Positions 27,233 to 36,215 are shown, counted from the stretch's first letter. The stretch: 64,000 nt of DNA from UBA6168 sp041752395 (GCA_041752395.1 JBGSWN010000063.1:1-64000), one strand, 5' to 3'. The notes: generated from the letters alone by a model not told the origin. Program-made: numbers and translations.

Positions 27233-27483
27233 TTTGCGTTTAGTTTTGCCGAAGGCAAAGGAAATTAAAACTTGCGGGACAAATACTATTTCATGTCCAA
27301 ACAACCTTTCCAGACTTTCGTTTGTCTATCAAACTGCGTTAAACGGCTAAACAAAGCAAGATTTGGAGAGAATTTTGGCAACTTCGCCACGAATTTTACC
27401 CTAACATCCAAAATGAAGGCAAAACAGAAATACAAGAACCTGACTTTCAATTGTTTATGAAAAATAATTTTAAACGTTCAACG

Positions 27484-28806
27484 ATGATAAAAAAAAGTTT
27501 TACCATGCTTTGGGTAGTTTTGGGCATTTCCAGCCTTGTTGCCCAGACGAACAAAATCAACTTCACAGAATATGACTTGCCCAACGGGCTGCATGTAATT
27601 CTCCATGAAGACCATTCGACGCCGATTGTGGCCGTATCGGTTTTGTACCACGTTGGCTCCAAAAATGAAAAACCAGAACGCACAGGTTTTGCGCATTTTT
27701 TCGAGCACTTGTTGTTTGAAGGTTCCGCAAATATCGCCCGTGGCGAATTTGACGACTACATCCAAAAGGCAGGTGGCACCAATAATGCCAATACCAGTTG
27801 GGATCGCACCTTTTACTATGAGGTGTTGCCATCGAACCAAGTCGGCCTGGGTCTTTGGCTGGAATCCGAAAGGATGCTTCAAGCAAAAGTGGAAGAAGTC
27901 GGCATCGAGACCCAGCGGCAAGTGGTGAAAGAGGAACGCCGCCAGCGTATTGACAATCAACCCTACGGCACAGTGCTGGAGGAATCCATGAAGCGGGCTT
28001 TCCGCAACCATCCCTACAAATGGCCAATCATCGGCTACATGGAGCACTTGGATGCTGCGCAAGAAGCTGATTACAAGCAGTTTTACGCAGATTTTTATGT
28101 TCCAAACAATGCAACACTTTCCATTGCAGGAGATATCAAAATTGACGAAGTAAAAACCTTGGTCAACACCTATTTCGCTGGAATTCCGATGAAAAAAGAC
28201 CCGTATCGCCCCAAGATTGTAGAGCCAGAATTGGGCGGCGAAGTTCGGGATACCATTTTTGACAACATCCAATTGCCAGCAGTCATTCAAACCTACCGCA
28301 TCCCAGCGCAAGGCACACCTGATTTTTATGCTGTCACGATGCTTTCGCAATTGCTTTCGCAAGGTGAAAGTTCAAGGCTTCACAAAGCGCTGATTGACGA
28401 GCAGCAGAAGGCGCTTTTTGTCGGTAATTTCCCGCTTTCTTTGGAAGACCCAGGCGTTTCGATTGCTTTTGGAATCTGCAACGGTGGCATTGACCCGAAG
28501 AACGTGGAAGCCAGCATGGACGCAGAAGTCAACAAGGTTCAAAATGAACTGATTTCTGAGAATGAGTTCCAAAAACTGCGCAACCAAGTGGAGAACGATT
28601 TTATAACCACCAATGAAACCGTCCAAGGAATTGCTGAGAGTTTGGCCAATTACCACACGTATTTTGGCGAAGCCAACCTGATCAACACGGAGATTGACCG
28701 CTACATGAAAGTGACTCGGGAGGACATACAGCGAGTAGCCAAAAAGTATTTTACGAAGAACAACCGAGTAGTTTTGTACTACTTGCCAAAACCTTCCAAT
28801 CCTTAA
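27484..28806 (+). CDS. M16 zinc peptidase, catalytic member of a pair
   Basis: 440 aa from the ATG at 27484 (MIKKSFTMLWVVLGISSLVAQ, a signal peptide); an ATG at 27457 would add nine polar residues. The inverted zinc motif HFFEH is at residues 71-75 (H-x-x-E-H), in FAHFFEHLLFEGS, with the downstream Glu in ETQRQVVKEERRQRIDNQPYG. It is a periplasmic M16B-type metallopeptidase (pitrilysin/processing peptidase fold), and one copy supplies half of the active chamber. The next gene encodes a zinc-less partner, an arrangement known for M16B heterodimers. The likely role is degradation of peptides or processing of exported proteins. Confidence 0.9.
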   Translation: MIKKSFTMLWVVLGISSLVAQTNKINFTEYDLPNGLHVILHEDHSTPIVAVSVLYHVGSKNEKPERTGFAHFFEHLLFEGSANIARGEFDDYIQKAGGTNNANTSWDRTFYYEVLPSNQVGLGLWLESERMLQAKVEEVGIETQRQVVKEERRQRIDNQPYGTVLEESMKRAFRNHPYKWPIIGYMEHLDAAQEADYKQFYADFYVPNNATLSIAGDIKIDEVKTLVNTYFAGIPMKKDPYRPKIVEPELGGEVRDTIFDNIQLPAVIQTYRIPAQGTPDFYAVTMLSQLLSQGESSRLHKALIDEQQKALFVGNFPLSLEDPGVSIAFGICNGGIDPKNVEASMDAEVNKVQNELISENEFQKLRNQVENDFITTNETVQGIAESLANYHTYFGEANLINTEIDRYMKVTREDIQRVAKKYFTKNNRVVLYYLPKPSNP

Positions 28807-28869
28807 TATTGGATTATAACAAACGGTTTGAAATATTTCTAACCATGTGACTTTTTTGTTTTTTTAACC

Positions 28870-28883
28870 TAATCTAAAGATTA
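28870..28883. promoter_or_regulatory. 14-bp palindrome TAATCTAAAGATTA upstream of the second M16 gene
   Basis: A perfect inverted repeat (TAATCT-AA-AGATTA) ends 10 bases before the ATG at 28894. It is a candidate operator or mRNA structure. It shares the half-site AATCTAA with the palindrome before iscS. Confidence 0.35.
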
Positions 28884-28893
28884 TCAATCGTTT

Positions 28894-30966
28894 ATGAAAA
28901 AGATATTTTTTCTAAGAATAATGGTGCTGTTGTTCTTTGCACATGCGGCAAATGGACAGGAAGACTTTCGCAAAAATGCTCCAAAACCAGGGCCAGCACC
29001 CAAAATCGAACTGGGTAAAGCCGAGCAGTTTACGATGAAAAATGGCCTCAAAGTCATCGTTGTGGAAAACCACAAACTGCCAAGGGTAAATTTTCAAATA
29101 TTTGTAGATGTGCCGCCGATGCTGGAAGGTGATTTTGCTGGCTACACTGGCTTGGCGGGCGAAATGCTCAGCAAAGGCACCACCACGAAATCCAAGTCCC
29201 AAATAGACGAGACCGTTGATTTCATGGGTGCATCCTTAAACACTTCTTACGCTGGAGTGACAGGTAGCTGCCTCAGCCGCTACAAGGACAAGTTACTGGA
29301 AATCATGTCCGACGTTCTGTTGAACCCGAGTTTTCCTGCTGAAGAATTTGACAAGGTAAAAAAGCAAGCGGTTTCTGCATTGGCACAAGACAAGGACGAC
29401 CCAAATGCCATTGCCGTAAACGTTGGAGCGGTGATGCGCAATGGCAAGGCGCACCCCTATGGAGAGGTCACTTCTGAAAAAAGCCTTGAGAAAATCACGG
29501 TTGATAAGTGCAAGGAGTTTTACCAGCAGTATTTCAAACCAAATATTTCATACCTCATTGTGACGGGCGACATCACCCGGAAAGAAGTAGAGAAACTTGC
29601 GCCAAAATACTTTGGCAACTGGAAGATGGGTGAAGTAAAGCGCAACAATTACGACACCCCTCAAAAGCCCAAAGCCACGCAAGTTGATTTCGTGGACAAG
29701 GCCGGAGCTGTTCAATCTGTGGTCAACATCACCTATCCTATTGAATTGAAACCGGGCACAGAGGACGTCATCAAAGCCAGTGTGATGAACACCGTTTTGG
29801 GTAGCTATTTTGGCAGCCGACTGATGTCGAATTTGCGGGAAGACAAAGCCTACACTTATGGTGCCCGCTCTTCCCTGAACACCGACCCTGTCATTGGAAA
29901 TTTCAATGCCAATGCTAGTGTTCGCAATGAGGTGACGGACAGTTCCATCACGCAGTTTTTGGTAGAACTGGAAAAATTGCGCAACGAAACCATGCCAGAC
30001 GAGGAATTGAGTATGGTAAAAAATGTGATGACGGGCAATTTTGCACGTTCATTGGAAGACCCTGAAACGGTAGCCAGGTTTGCTTTGAACACAGCTCGCT
30101 TTAATTTACCTGCCGACTATTATGAAAAATACCTTCAGCGTTTGAGCCAGGTTAATGCTGTCGATATCAAGGCGATGGCAAACAAGTACTTAGCCACTCA
30201 AAACGCCCATATTTTAGTGGTTGGCAACAAGGACGAAGTGGCAGCCAAGCTTGCTACTTTTTCCACCGATAAAAAGGTCAAATTCTACGATGTTTATGGC
30301 AATCCAATCGAGCAAACTGGGTTAGAAGTGCCAATGGGCATCACTGCTCAGACGGTGCTTGACGATTACTTAATTGCGCTTGGTGGCAAAAAACTGGATG
30401 GCATCAAGTCGGTTTATTTAAACATGTCCGCCAGTATCCAAGGCATGGAAATGGTGACGGAAATGAACCAGATGGCGCCCAATAAGATAGATGTTGTCAA
30501 CTCGATGATGGGCAACGTTATCATGGAATCAGTTTTCGATGGGGAAAAAGGAATGAATATGAACATGGGCAGCAAGACCCCCATGGATGGCGTGGCGTTG
30601 GAGGATATGAAAGTGGATGCACATCTTTTTCCAGAGCGTTTTTACGGTAAATTAGGCGTGAAAACCGAACTGAAAGGAATCGAAATGATTGAGGGCAAAA
30701 AGGCCTACAAAATCTCAGTGGAATACCCTTCTGGATCTAAAAAGACGCATTATTTCGACATGGAAACTAATTTGAAAGTCAGGGAAATCGAAGACAAAGA
30801 AGGCAATTTGATTACCAACGAAATCACTAGCTACAAAGAAGTGGATGGTATCAAGTTCCCCGAAGTGGTTAAAATCACTGGCCTTGCCCCTATTCCTTTG
30901 ATAATGACTACAAAAAACATTGAAATAAATGGAGATATGGATGCTAGCTTATTCATTGTAAAATAA
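28894..30966 (+). CDS. M16 peptidase-like protein, non-catalytic partner with extra C-terminal domain
   Basis: 690 aa. A signal peptide (MKKIFFLRIMVLLFFAHAANG) and two M16 halves follow the usual layout (MKNGLKVIVVENHKLPRVNFQIF; YFKPNISYLIVTGDI; NTVLGSYFGSRLMSNLREDKAYTYGA). The H-x-x-E-H motif is absent; the position reads GLAGEMLSKGT, so this is the substrate-shaping, inactive subunit. The retained R/Y pair (RLMSNLREDKAYTYG) is the feature such subunits contribute to the active site of the partner. Residues about 480-690 form an additional domain reminiscent of LolA-like outer-membrane lipoprotein-sorting proteins (LDDYLIALGGKKLDGIKSV, KTHYFDMETNLKVREIE). It follows the catalytic gene by 87 bases. 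Confidence 0.88.
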   Translation: MKKIFFLRIMVLLFFAHAANGQEDFRKNAPKPGPAPKIELGKAEQFTMKNGLKVIVVENHKLPRVNFQIFVDVPPMLEGDFAGYTGLAGEMLSKGTTTKSKSQIDETVDFMGASLNTSYAGVTGSCLSRYKDKLLEIMSDVLLNPSFPAEEFDKVKKQAVSALAQDKDDPNAIAVNVGAVMRNGKAHPYGEVTSEKSLEKITVDKCKEFYQQYFKPNISYLIVTGDITRKEVEKLAPKYFGNWKMGEVKRNNYDTPQKPKATQVDFVDKAGAVQSVVNITYPIELKPGTEDVIKASVMNTVLGSYFGSRLMSNLREDKAYTYGARSSLNTDPVIGNFNANASVRNEVTDSSITQFLVELEKLRNETMPDEELSMVKNVMTGNFARSLEDPETVARFALNTARFNLPADYYEKYLQRLSQVNAVDIKAMANKYLATQNAHILVVGNKDEVAAKLATFSTDKKVKFYDVYGNPIEQTGLEVPMGITAQTVLDDYLIALGGKKLDGIKSVYLNMSASIQGMEMVTEMNQMAPNKIDVVNSMMGNVIMESVFDGEKGMNMNMGSKTPMDGVALEDMKVDAHLFPERFYGKLGVKTELKGIEMIEGKKAYKISVEYPSGSKKTHYFDMETNLKVREIEDKEGNLITNEITSYKEVDGIKFPEVVKITGLAPIPLIMTTKNIEINGDMDASLFIVK

Positions 30967-30987
30967 GCATACCTAGTTCCCAAAAAT

Positions 30988-31024
30988 AAAAAAGCCTCGA
31001 CAGTCAAACTGTTGAGGCTTTTTT
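30988..31024. terminator. Bidirectional Rho-independent terminator between the M16 pair and iscA
   Basis: A long stem AAAAAAGCCTCGACAGT / ACTGTTGAGGCTTTTTT with a three-base loop and A/T tracts on both sides. It serves the plus-strand M16 gene and the converging minus-strand isc genes. Confidence 0.85.
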
Positions 31025-31045
31025 ATTTCGAGTTCTTTTTTGGTA

Positions 31046-31372
31046 TCAAACAGCAAAACTCTCTCCGCAGCCACAAGTTCGGGCAGCATTTGGGTTCTGG
31101 AAATAGAAGCCTTTGCCCTCCAATCCACCTGAAAATTCCAGCGTTGAATTGAACAAGTAAAGAAAACTTTTCAGGTCGGTAACGACCTTCATGCCATTGT
31201 CTTCAAATACTTGGTCATTTGGCTGCGACTCATTGTCAAAGTCCATGTTATAGGACAGCCCAGAGCATCCGCCACTTGTGACGCTTACCCGGACGAAGTA
31301 ATCTTCGCCTAGGTGCTGTTTTTGCATAATATCCTGTATCCGCTCTTTGGCGGTGTTTGCTACAAAAAGCAT
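31046..31372 (-). CDS. iscA: Iron-sulphur cluster carrier IscA (HesB/A-type)
   Basis: 108 aa, normal for A-type carriers. The three conserved cysteines are present: one in VTSGGCSGLSYNMDF and two in RTCGCGESF near the C terminus. It accepts Fe-S clusters from IscU and passes them to apoproteins, in particular 4Fe-4S enzymes. It is the last gene of iscS-iscU-iscA, 24 bases after iscU. Confidence 0.92.
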   Translation of the reverse strand: MLFVANTAKERIQDIMQKQHLGEDYFVRVSVTSGGCSGLSYNMDFDNESQPNDQVFEDNGMKVVTDLKSFLYLFNSTLEFSGGLEGKGFYFQNPNAARTCGCGESFAV

Positions 31373-31396
31373 TTTCTAAAATTTTACTTTTAAAAA

Positions 31397-31810
31397 TTAG
31401 GCAACAGAAGCTTCTGCTTCTACCTCGATGCCATTCTTCTTTTTGTAGTCGGCAATAGCTGCTTTGATGGCATCTTCTGCCAAAACAGAACAGTGGATTT
31501 TCACTGGCGGTAAAGCCAATTCTTCCACGATGTCCATGTTGTCAATTTTCAAAGCATCATCCACCGACTTGCCTTTCAGCCACTCGGTAGCCAAAGACGA
31601 AGAGGCGATTGCGGAGCCGCAACCAAATGTTTTGAACTTTGCATCACGGATGACACCAGTGGCATCATCCACTTCGATTTGAAGGCGCATCACGTCGCCG
31701 CATTCTGGTGCGCCAACAAGGCCTGTGCCCACATTTTTGCTTGCTTTGTCAAGCGTACCTACGTTACGTGGGTTGTGGAAATGGTCAATAACTTTATTTG
31801 AATAAGCCAT
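31397..31810 (-). CDS. iscU: Iron-sulphur cluster scaffold IscU
   Basis: 137 aa. The three ligand cysteines are visible in GAPECGDVMRLQI, FKTFGCGSAIASSSLA and VKIHCSVLAEDA. The motif LPPVK directly before the third Cys is the recognition sequence for the HscA chaperone in other bacteria. The N terminus (AYSNKVIDHFHNPRNVG) is standard. Fe-S clusters are built here with sulphur from IscS. The gene lies between iscS (55-base gap with a 24-base repeat) and iscA. Confidence 0.95.
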   Translation of the reverse strand: MAYSNKVIDHFHNPRNVGTLDKASKNVGTGLVGAPECGDVMRLQIEVDDATGVIRDAKFKTFGCGSAIASSSLATEWLKGKSVDDALKIDNMDIVEELALPPVKIHCSVLAEDAIKAAIADYKKKNGIEVEAEASVA

Positions 31811-31818
31811 AAGTCAAG

Positions 31819-31856
31819 ATTGTTTGATTGTTAATTTGATGAATTGTTTGATTGTT
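31819..31856. repeat. Duplicated 14-mer ATTGTTTGATTGTT in the iscS-iscU spacer
   Basis: Two exact copies at 31819-31832 and 31843-31856 (24-base period), followed by TCAAACAATT, which can pair with either copy. The spacer is otherwise low-complexity. It is comparable in position to the repeats at 54-142 and 55906-56011. Confidence 0.6.
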
Positions 31857-31865
31857 CAAACAATT

Positions 31866-33086
31866 TTAATGTGCCGCCCACTCAATTTTTGTGAGGTCAA
31901 CACCTTCTTTGTACATTTCCCAGATAGGACTGAGGTCACGCATGTGGTTCACCCCTTTCTTTATTGCTTCAATGGCATAGTTTACATCCTCTTCTTTTGT
32001 GAAACGACCTAAACTGAAACGCAAAGAAGAGTGCGCCAAATCGTCGCCAAGGCCAAGCGCTACCAGCACGTAACTTGGCTCCAAAGAAGCCGAAGTACAA
32101 GCAGAACCAGATGAAAGTGCTATTTCTTGGTTGAAAGTCATCATCAACCCCTCTCCCTCCACGTGTTTGAAGGAGATGTTCGCAACATGGGGCATTCGAT
32201 GCGCCACGTTTCCATTGACATACACTTCCTCCATTTCATTCATGAACGCCTGTTCTAGTTTGTCACGTAAAGCGCTCAAACGTTTAGCATCTTGGTCCAT
32301 TTCCAACATGGCAATTTCCGCAGCTTTGCCTAAACCAACGATGCCCGGCACATTCAGCGTACCAGAGCGCATCCCACGCTCGTGTCCACCACCGTCCATC
32401 TGGGCAGTAACTTTTACACGAGGGTTTTTGCGGCTCACATAGAGTGCGCCAATGCCTTTTGGGCCATACATTTTATGGGCAGTGAAAGCCATCAAATGCA
32501 CACCAATTTCACGTGGATGCGTCTTGATTTTGCCAACCGCCTGAGTTGCATCGCTGAAAAATAGCACCCCGTGCTTTTCGCATATTTCACCAATTTCTTT
32601 CATCGGTTGAATGACACCTGTTTCGTTGTTGGCCCACATCACCGACACCATGATGGTGCTGGGTTTGATGGCAGCTTCCAATTCAGCAAGGTCAATCAGG
32701 CCATCTGGCTGTACGTCGAGGTAAGTTACTTCTGCACCGTGCTTTTCAAGCTTGTTGCAAGTGTCCAGCACAGCTTTGTGCTCAGTTTTCACCGTAATAA
32801 TATGATTACCCTTGCGGGAATACATTTCATACACCCCTTTGATGGCGAGGTTGTCGCCTTCCGTTGCGCCTGATGTGAAAATGATTTCCTTTTCATCGGC
32901 ATTCAGCAGCTTCGCAACCTGCTCACGGGCGTAGTCAACGGCTTCTTCAGCCTCCCAACCAAATGGGTGGTTTCGGCTAGCAGCATTGCCGTGGTGTTCA
33001 AAAAAGTACGGCACCATCGCTTCAACAACCCGTGGGTCGCAAGGGGTGGTGGCATTATTGTCGAGATAAATTTTTCTGGCTCCCAT
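31866..33086 (-). CDS. iscS: Cysteine desulfurase IscS
   Basis: 406 aa, group I cysteine desulfurase. It has the PLP lysine in TAHKMYGPKGIGALYV, TEHKAVLDTCNKLEKHG carrying the catalytic His, and the mobile-loop cysteine in LSSGSACTSASLEPSYVL, whose long loop marks IscS rather than SufS. It supplies persulphide sulphur to IscU. It heads a short isc operon (S-U-A). No iscR, hscB, hscA or fdx is in the window. A -7 box and a 15-bp palindrome lie upstream. Confidence 0.95.
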   Translation of the reverse strand: MGARKIYLDNNATTPCDPRVVEAMVPYFFEHHGNAASRNHPFGWEAEEAVDYAREQVAKLLNADEKEIIFTSGATEGDNLAIKGVYEMYSRKGNHIITVKTEHKAVLDTCNKLEKHGAEVTYLDVQPDGLIDLAELEAAIKPSTIMVSVMWANNETGVIQPMKEIGEICEKHGVLFFSDATQAVGKIKTHPREIGVHLMAFTAHKMYGPKGIGALYVSRKNPRVKVTAQMDGGGHERGMRSGTLNVPGIVGLGKAAEIAMLEMDQDAKRLSALRDKLEQAFMNEMEEVYVNGNVAHRMPHVANISFKHVEGEGLMMTFNQEIALSSGSACTSASLEPSYVLVALGLGDDLAHSSLRFSLGRFTKEEDVNYAIEAIKKGVNHMRDLSPIWEMYKEGVDLTKIEWAAH

Positions 33087-33104
33087 GTTTGGCTCTATGT
33101 TTAT

Positions 33105-33119
33105 TTAGATTTAATCTAA
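33105..33119. promoter_or_regulatory. 15-bp palindromic candidate operator of the isc operon
   Basis: TTAGATT-T-AATCTAA is a perfect inverted repeat with a single central base. It sits between the -7 box and the iscS start (33086), in the 5' leader region, where a repressor could block elongation or initiation. It differs from the enterobacterial IscR sites I know. Confidence 0.5.
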
Positions 33120-33121
33120 GC

Positions 33122-33129
33122 GCAAAGAT
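33122..33129 (-). promoter_or_regulatory. -7 element TATCTTTG of the isc operon
   Basis: Perfect TAnnTTTG on the minus strand, 36 bases before the iscS ATG. The nearest TTG (33146-33144) gives a spacer of only 14, so the -33 box is weak. Confidence 0.55.
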
Positions 33130-33245
33130 AACAGAAACTCTTGCAATAGGTTTTGCCAGTTTGCTGTTTTTTCGATTCTTAGAAAAAATAATTGGAGGTG
33201 AACCCTGAGAAATTAGCCAATTGTTGAGCCTAGCATGGGAATTTC

Positions 33246-34697
33246 CTATCTTTTGGCATCTTGTTTCCGCTTCCGCCAATCCTTCCAGCTTTTTATGATG
33301 AAGTCATAGGTGAAAATAAACAGTATCGAATTGTAGGTTGACTTTATTCCACCAGTGCTGCTGAACTCGAAAAGGTTATCTCGGGTGATGTTGTTGAGTT
33401 CGACCAAACGACCTGTTGTCAGCTTTCTTCCAAAAGCGTAGTCAATTCCTGCGGAAAACTGGTTGTTGTTCATTTTGAAAAGGCCGCCAATCGAAAAATG
33501 GTAAACCGAGGGCGTTGTGCTCAAGAAACTCAGCGTTTGGAGCTTTTGGTTAATGGCCCGCTGGTTGAAATCGGTACGAAACCCCATGATAAACGATTGG
33601 TCTTTTCGTATCTTCGTCTGCAAACCTACAGCTACATTCAGTACCGCCCTGTTTCCTTGTTGTACCAAGGTTTCCTGCAAATGGTCACCAGTCGCCAAGC
33701 CGTTAAAAGGGTCATCTTTGTCATCAATGAGTTTGTAGCTTTTTATCCCAGCGAAATATTCCGTGGACAACGAAACCCGGGTCCGTTTTATACTGAAATC
33801 AGCCCCCAGGCCAATTGACCAAGGTGTCTTGAAATCTTGCAAAACTGCGGAGCTCAAATTGGAAATCAATGTTACGCTATCGCCACTGTAAGTGCGAAGG
33901 TCAGAGTAGTCGTAGCTTGCTTTTTTATAAAAATGATAATAAGTATCGGTTGTAAAAGTAGCGCCCAGCTTGACTGTTCTCCAATTTGCAGAAAACCCAA
34001 ACTTGGTCAACATGCCACCTCGGGTTCCAAAGGAGTACTTGAATTTGGAACGCCATCCCATTAAAATTTCATACGGATTGTCTCTAGAAACGAGTTCTTT
34101 TTGGATGGAAAGTGAAGTGTTCTCTGAGTGGAAAGTGAAAAATTGCGAAGCACCAACCGATAAATTTTCATTTAATTTGAAAGCCAAGCCGCCGCCAAAC
34201 CAACGTTCATACAATCTACGCTGAAAATCCAAGTTTCCGATAAACAACTGAGTCGGCTCGTTTTCAACAATGCCCACGTTCCGTTCCCGAAGCCCCAACC
34301 CAGATTTGTACCTTGCAAAAGAGGCAATCGCAGCTCGAAAACGCTTGTCTTTGAACGGCCTGAAACCCACGGCACTCAAGTCGGAGGAAAATCCCAATTT
34401 CCGATTTAGGGCAGATGAGCCGTTGCCCAAGTAGTTATTCAGTTTGAGCGAGGAATAGGTTGGTGTGAAAAATGAAAGCGAAATCCCAAAGTCCTCTCCA
34501 TTGCCAAGGGCGGCAGGGTTGTAAAAAACGGCCGTTTCGTCCTCGGTGGAGGCAATAACGGCACCGTTCAACAGCAAACCTTTTGAGCCGAATTGCTGCG
34601 TCCAATAATGGTCGTCGTTTTGGCTTTTCACAAAAGGCAAACAGCCAAGTAACGCAAGAATTGTACAAAATCCTTGAAAGTAACGGTGTCTTGTCAT
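33246..34697 (-). CDS. FadL/OmpP1-like outer-membrane barrel protein
   Basis: 483 aa. A signal peptide (TILALLGCLPFVKS) is followed by DDHYWTQQFGSKGLLLNGAVIASTEDETAVFYNPAALG. The A-x-x-D-x-x-A-x-x-x-NPA motif at the mature N terminus is typical of FadL/TodX and PorV-like barrels. The rest is alternating strands (LSVGASQFFTFHS, KLGATFTTDTYYHFYKK, VSLSTEYFAGIKSY). FadL-type proteins import hydrophobic compounds, and PorV is a T9SS shuttle; this sequence does not decide between them. It lies upstream of the isc operon on the same strand, with its own leader, so it is probably independent. Confidence 0.7.
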   Translation of the reverse strand: MTRHRYFQGFCTILALLGCLPFVKSQNDDHYWTQQFGSKGLLLNGAVIASTEDETAVFYNPAALGNGEDFGISLSFFTPTYSSLKLNNYLGNGSSALNRKLGFSSDLSAVGFRPFKDKRFRAAIASFARYKSGLGLRERNVGIVENEPTQLFIGNLDFQRRLYERWFGGGLAFKLNENLSVGASQFFTFHSENTSLSIQKELVSRDNPYEILMGWRSKFKYSFGTRGGMLTKFGFSANWRTVKLGATFTTDTYYHFYKKASYDYSDLRTYSGDSVTLISNLSSAVLQDFKTPWSIGLGADFSIKRTRVSLSTEYFAGIKSYKLIDDKDDPFNGLATGDHLQETLVQQGNRAVLNVAVGLQTKIRKDQSFIMGFRTDFNQRAINQKLQTLSFLSTTPSVYHFSIGGLFKMNNNQFSAGIDYAFGRKLTTGRLVELNNITRDNLFEFSSTGGIKSTYNSILFIFTYDFIIKSWKDWRKRKQDAKR

Positions 34698-34797
34698 GCT
34701 TTAGATGAATGATTTCTGGGTGTCGTCGCTACAGTGCTTGAATTTCAAAGCAGTTAAACTCATTTTTTGAGCCAAAAATTATAACTGACCTATGCCA

Positions 34798-36057
34798 TCA
34801 ATTTTGTTTCACAATTTTGGTCGTCAAAACATCACCCTCCACAGTCAATGTTGCCAAATACTGCCCTGCTGGCAAATCATCAAGCGAAAGCCGTGCTGCG
34901 TTAAAACCGGAACTGGCTTGATATGTTCCTGACCAAACATTTTGTCCAAAAATATTCAACAATTGCACTCGTACCTGCCCCGCCTTTTTTACCGAAAAAA
35001 GCAAATTTGCCTCACTGGAACAGGGATTTGGGTAAAAAACCAGCCCGTCGAAATTGCTGGTCTCCCCTACCCCAGTTTCCACGACCATCTCTTTGCTGAA
35101 AACGACATTGCCAGTGGAAGAACCACCAAATTCAAGGAAAATCAGTTTCCAAACTGCGCCATTTGATGTTTTAACAAAATAGGCCCGGTCGTTAGCCAAC
35201 AACCAAGCCGTATTGTTGAAGACCTTCCAATCTGAACCAATAATGTCAATATCCGAGCTGAGGGAATCCTCAAATTCCATGAATTCAACTTCATCCGGGT
35301 CAACAAAATCGGCCTGTGCCACTTCCGCTCCTGGCGCTGTAAGCACCCCGCTCGACATGATTTGAATTACACCGCCAGCTCCATCATCATTGGGAGCGGA
35401 ATAACGCAAAAATGCTAAATCCCAATCAATTGGAATAGAAGGCAGCGTCTGGCCAGTACCCAATTTTAGATAAGCAAAATCCGAATTTGGGAAATCAGCT
35501 TTGTCAATAGCCAGCGATATTTCATTGGCGCCATCCAGGTCTGCATGTTTAATAGAATAAACGCCTTGCGCAAGCGATACGATTTGCAGTTTTTGATAAG
35601 TACCATCTTTAAAACGGAGTACGAAAACCTTGTTCCCAATGATGAAACCTGTTGCAGCATCAAGCGTTCCCCAACCAAAATCATTCGGGTCGTTTAACTC
35701 CCTTGTGCTATTAAAAGCACCAAAATCCCAAGATTTTTCGTCGTTAAAAAGCCGCTCGTTCAAGTCGGTGACATCAATTGGGTCATCAAAATTATCTGTT
35801 GGTGCAAGTAAAAGCATGGCTTCTGCACCAAAGGTCACTGCCGATTCATTGAGGTGGATGCCCGCATCATCGTTGCCAAAAGTCGTGAAGGCGATGTCCC
35901 AGGAATTGTTGTCGAGGCTCGCTACAGCATCATCGGAAAGCCGAAAATAGGTCTGGTTTTTATAGCTCGGGCCGTAAGAAACTTGAACCAAGTCTTGGGC
36001 CGACATGGACAGTGAAAGTGTCAAAAGCAGGTAAAATGCAAGTATTGTTCTTTTCAT
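34798..36057 (-). CDS. HmuY-like T9SS-secreted protein
   Basis: 419 aa from the ATG at 36057, giving the signal peptide MKRTILAFYLLLTLSLSMSA. The N-terminal part (VSYGPSYKNQTYFRLSDDAV, NNSWDIAFTTFGNDDAGIHLN) and SIPIDWDLAFLRYSAPND look like two HmuY-type modules; HmuY is a heme-binding lipoprotein of Porphyromonas, but here the heme-ligand histidines cannot be assigned. The last roughly 75 residues are a T9SS type-A sorting domain: VFYPNPCSSEANLLFSV, VRVQLLNIFGQNVWSG and LPAGQYLATLTVEGDVLTTK. The protein should be exported through the type IX system and anchored or released. It is divergent from the helicase. Confidence 0.75.
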   Translation of the reverse strand: MKRTILAFYLLLTLSLSMSAQDLVQVSYGPSYKNQTYFRLSDDAVASLDNNSWDIAFTTFGNDDAGIHLNESAVTFGAEAMLLLAPTDNFDDPIDVTDLNERLFNDEKSWDFGAFNSTRELNDPNDFGWGTLDAATGFIIGNKVFVLRFKDGTYQKLQIVSLAQGVYSIKHADLDGANEISLAIDKADFPNSDFAYLKLGTGQTLPSIPIDWDLAFLRYSAPNDDGAGGVIQIMSSGVLTAPGAEVAQADFVDPDEVEFMEFEDSLSSDIDIIGSDWKVFNNTAWLLANDRAYFVKTSNGAVWKLIFLEFGGSSTGNVVFSKEMVVETGVGETSNFDGLVFYPNPCSSEANLLFSVKKAGQVRVQLLNIFGQNVWSGTYQASSGFNAARLSLDDLPAGQYLATLTVEGDVLTTKIVKQN

Positions 36058-36215
36058 TTTTAAAAAAAGGTTAAGTAAAATAGTTTTGAAACAACGAGCA
36101 AAATAGCCCCTCCTGCTGCCTCCGGCCAATAAAATCATGTCAGGAATTGGTCAGAATTATCGGGGCGGCCAGCAAGTTTCTTTTCTTTGCCTTTTTTCGG
36201 ATAAAAAATACCGTG

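Noticed and set aside
27478..28362. 294-aa ORF antisense to the M16 gene
   Set aside because: It overlaps a conserved catalytic domain on the other strand.
36147..36215. Upstream extension of the SF1 helicase
   Set aside because: The hydrophobic 23 residues are not conserved-like, and the ATG at 36216 gives the normal cytosolic start.
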